DNA from: Polyangiaceae bacterium
GTDB taxonomy: Bacteria; Myxococcota_A; Polyangia; Polyangiales; Polyangiaceae
Assembly: GCA_020633205.1 (NCBI GenBank)
Contig: JACKEB010000017.1
Location: 336,800-400,799, forward strand
Length of the DNA: 64,000 bases
Direction: 5' to 3'
The position numbers were made by a program, and so were the translations under genes. The notes under the pieces are model-generated. The model saw only the letters and a list, made by a program, of their open reading frames with translations. It did not search any database and was not told the origin of the DNA. Below, piece by piece: positions 62,530-64,000 of this stretch; position 1 is the stretch's first letter; every line of letters starts with the position of its first letter.

Positions 62530-63330
62530 TCACCACCAGGGGTCGCCTTCACTGAGCCACGCCCAGGCGCTCTTCAGCGCCTCGGCGTCGAGCTCCGCTT
62601 GATCCAAGTGCTTTGCTTGAATGCCGCTTCGCAGCAAATTGCTCACGCTGCGGCCAGCCGCGCAGTCCTGACACGCGAACAGGACTCGCTCGCCGCCTTG
62701 CGCTGCGAAAGCCTGCACGACACCTGAGCTAAAGCCTGAAACCCCTCCCCCGATCAAAAATCCTCGAGGAAACAAGATAGGGCTCTCCCGAAGCAAATCC
62801 AACGCTGTGTCTGCCCCGGCCCCGTAGCCCACCAAGGTGCTGCGCTGCCCGACGTGCTTGCCAAATTTCGCAGAGAGCGCCTGGATGGAGTCCTTGAAGT
62901 TCTTTACCCCCGCTGCTGAGTCAGAAGCCGGTGAGGGACACAGCAGGAAGCCTGAGCTCGGCTTGACCTGTTCCCAGCGCTCGCACTCCTTGGCGGTGTC
63001 CGGCGTGGTCAAGACCACCAGGACCGGCTGCGTCAGCTTCTCACCGACGGGCACCAGCGTGCGCCCGACGGGCTTACCTGCGAGCTCCAGGCTGAGCTGC
63101 TTCGGCCCAGCGAGCGGCGCCAGTTGCTCGCGCTGAGCGACCGAAGCACTTCCGCGCGGCACCAAAGGTCGAATGCCGCTGGCGAGAGGCTGAGGTGGCG
63201 TCCCTTGTTCCACCGGGGCGCTCGCGCTGGCTCCAGGCCGAGCGGGCTTGCTGTCCGAGTCACAGCTACAGCCGCTGAGCATCAGCAGCAGTAGCCAGAT
63301 CGTCCCCCGAGAGCGAGCCATCCCCCTCAT
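62530..63330 (-). CDS. Alpha/beta-hydrolase-like lipoprotein without catalytic residues
   Basis: About 266 residues with a signal ending in LSGC, then a Pro/Ser-rich spacer. The layout resembles the lipoprotein at 55827: PVLVVLTT lines up with PVLVALHG, and LVGYGAGADTALDLL with FTGFSLGAIYGVHAL. The oxyanion HG is lost and the nucleophile Ser is Ala. The C-terminal GHTYDG is replaced by LDQAELD. I read this as a non-catalytic paralogue. ATG 63330 and 63321 are both possible; a longer frame exists. It lies between rpoC and the kinase-ATPase gene. Confidence 0.7.
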   Translation of the reverse strand: MRGMARSRGTIWLLLLMLSGCSCDSDSKPARPGASASAPVEQGTPPQPLASGIRPLVPRGSASVAQREQLAPLAGPKQLSLELAGKPVGRTLVPVGEKLTQPVLVVLTTPDTAKECERWEQVKPSSGFLLCPSPASDSAAGVKNFKDSIQALSAKFGKHVGQRSTLVGYGAGADTALDLLRESPILFPRGFLIGGGVSGFSSGVVQAFAAQGGERVLFACQDCAAGRSVSNLLRSGIQAKHLDQAELDAEALKSAWAWLSEGDPWW

Positions 63331-63364
63331 GTTAGGGCGCGCCGGGCACAAAAGCGAACCACCA

Positions 63365-63406
63365 CAAAAGCGAACGAGGGACCCGGTTCATCCCGAATCC
63401 CTCGCT
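63365..63406 (-). terminator. rpoC: Terminator of rpoC
   Basis: On minus, AGCGAGGGA (63406-63398) pairs with TCCCTCGTT (63381-63373), a 9-bp stem with one G-T wobble, followed by CGCTTTTGTGG. A 13-bp direct repeat (CACAAAAGCGAAC, 63348-63360 and 63363-63375) duplicates the T-tract. It closes the rpoC transcript about 30 bp after the stop. Confidence 0.7.
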
Positions 63407-63436
63407 CACAGGGCTGCGCCCAACTGTCGACTGCTA

Positions 63437-64000
<564 letters not shown>

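Overview
The window looks like a chromosomal segment of a GC-rich member of the Myxococcota (old delta-proteobacteria), probably the Polyangia side. The reasons are high GC with strong third-position bias, Gly/Ser/Thr-rich lipoproteins, HEAT-repeat and FHA proteins, and a large Ser/Thr kinase fused to an ATPase and a helical repeat region. LpxC and RseP show a Gram-negative envelope. I saw no tRNA, rRNA, CRISPR array or insertion sequence.

Region 1 (1-28 kb) is mixed housekeeping and envelope genes. In order these are the RseP tail, LpxC, a lipoprotein, a cyclic-nucleotide-binding-domain protein, a BASS-type transporter, FtsK, a HEAT lipoprotein, an FHA protein broken by two frame shifts, an L,D-transpeptidase, a TerB-like protein, a UbiB kinase, the F0 genes atpZ-atpI-atpB-atpE, a proline-rich envelope protein, a GH5 glycosidase lipoprotein, a Ham1/RdgB-like protein, a coupled operon of two histidine kinases around an Fe-S (CCG) protein, acylphosphatase and a TPR/HEAT membrane protein.

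Region 2 (28-39.8 kb, minus strand) is the distal S10, spc and alpha operon: rplV-rpsC-rplP-rpmC-rpsQ-rplN-rplX-rplE-rpsN-rpsH-rplF-rplR-rpsE-rpmD-rplO-secY-adk-infA-rpmJ-rpsM-rpsK-rpsD-rpoA-rplQ. It makes ribosomal proteins, the SecY channel, adenylate kinase, IF-1 and RNA polymerase alpha. The methionine aminopeptidase gene often found after adk is absent.

Region 3 (39.8-45.7 kb) is a block of five plus-strand accessory genes (three lipoproteins, an SDR oxidoreductase and a hotdog-fold protein). It splits the S10 operon exactly between rpsS and rplV. A bidirectional terminator closes the rpsS side and a good promoter restarts transcription before rplV.

Region 4 (45.7-52.6 kb, minus strand) is the str operon plus the proximal S10 operon: rpsL-rpsG-fusA-tuf-rpsJ-rplD-rplW-rplB-rpsS. 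rplC (L3), normally between rpsJ and rplD, is missing.

Region 5 (52.6-63.4 kb) separates rpsL from the 3' end of rpoC. It holds a TetR regulator, a GcvR-like ACT protein, an MpaB-family oxygenase with a palindromic operator over its promoter, a sigma factor coupled to an alpha/beta-hydrolase lipoprotein, a two-gene secreted-protein pair, the kinase-ATPase and a second hydrolase-like lipoprotein without catalytic residues. The window ends inside rpoC. The most notable feature is that the usually contiguous rpoBC-str-S10-spc-alpha super-cluster is cut into three transcription units, each with its own signals.
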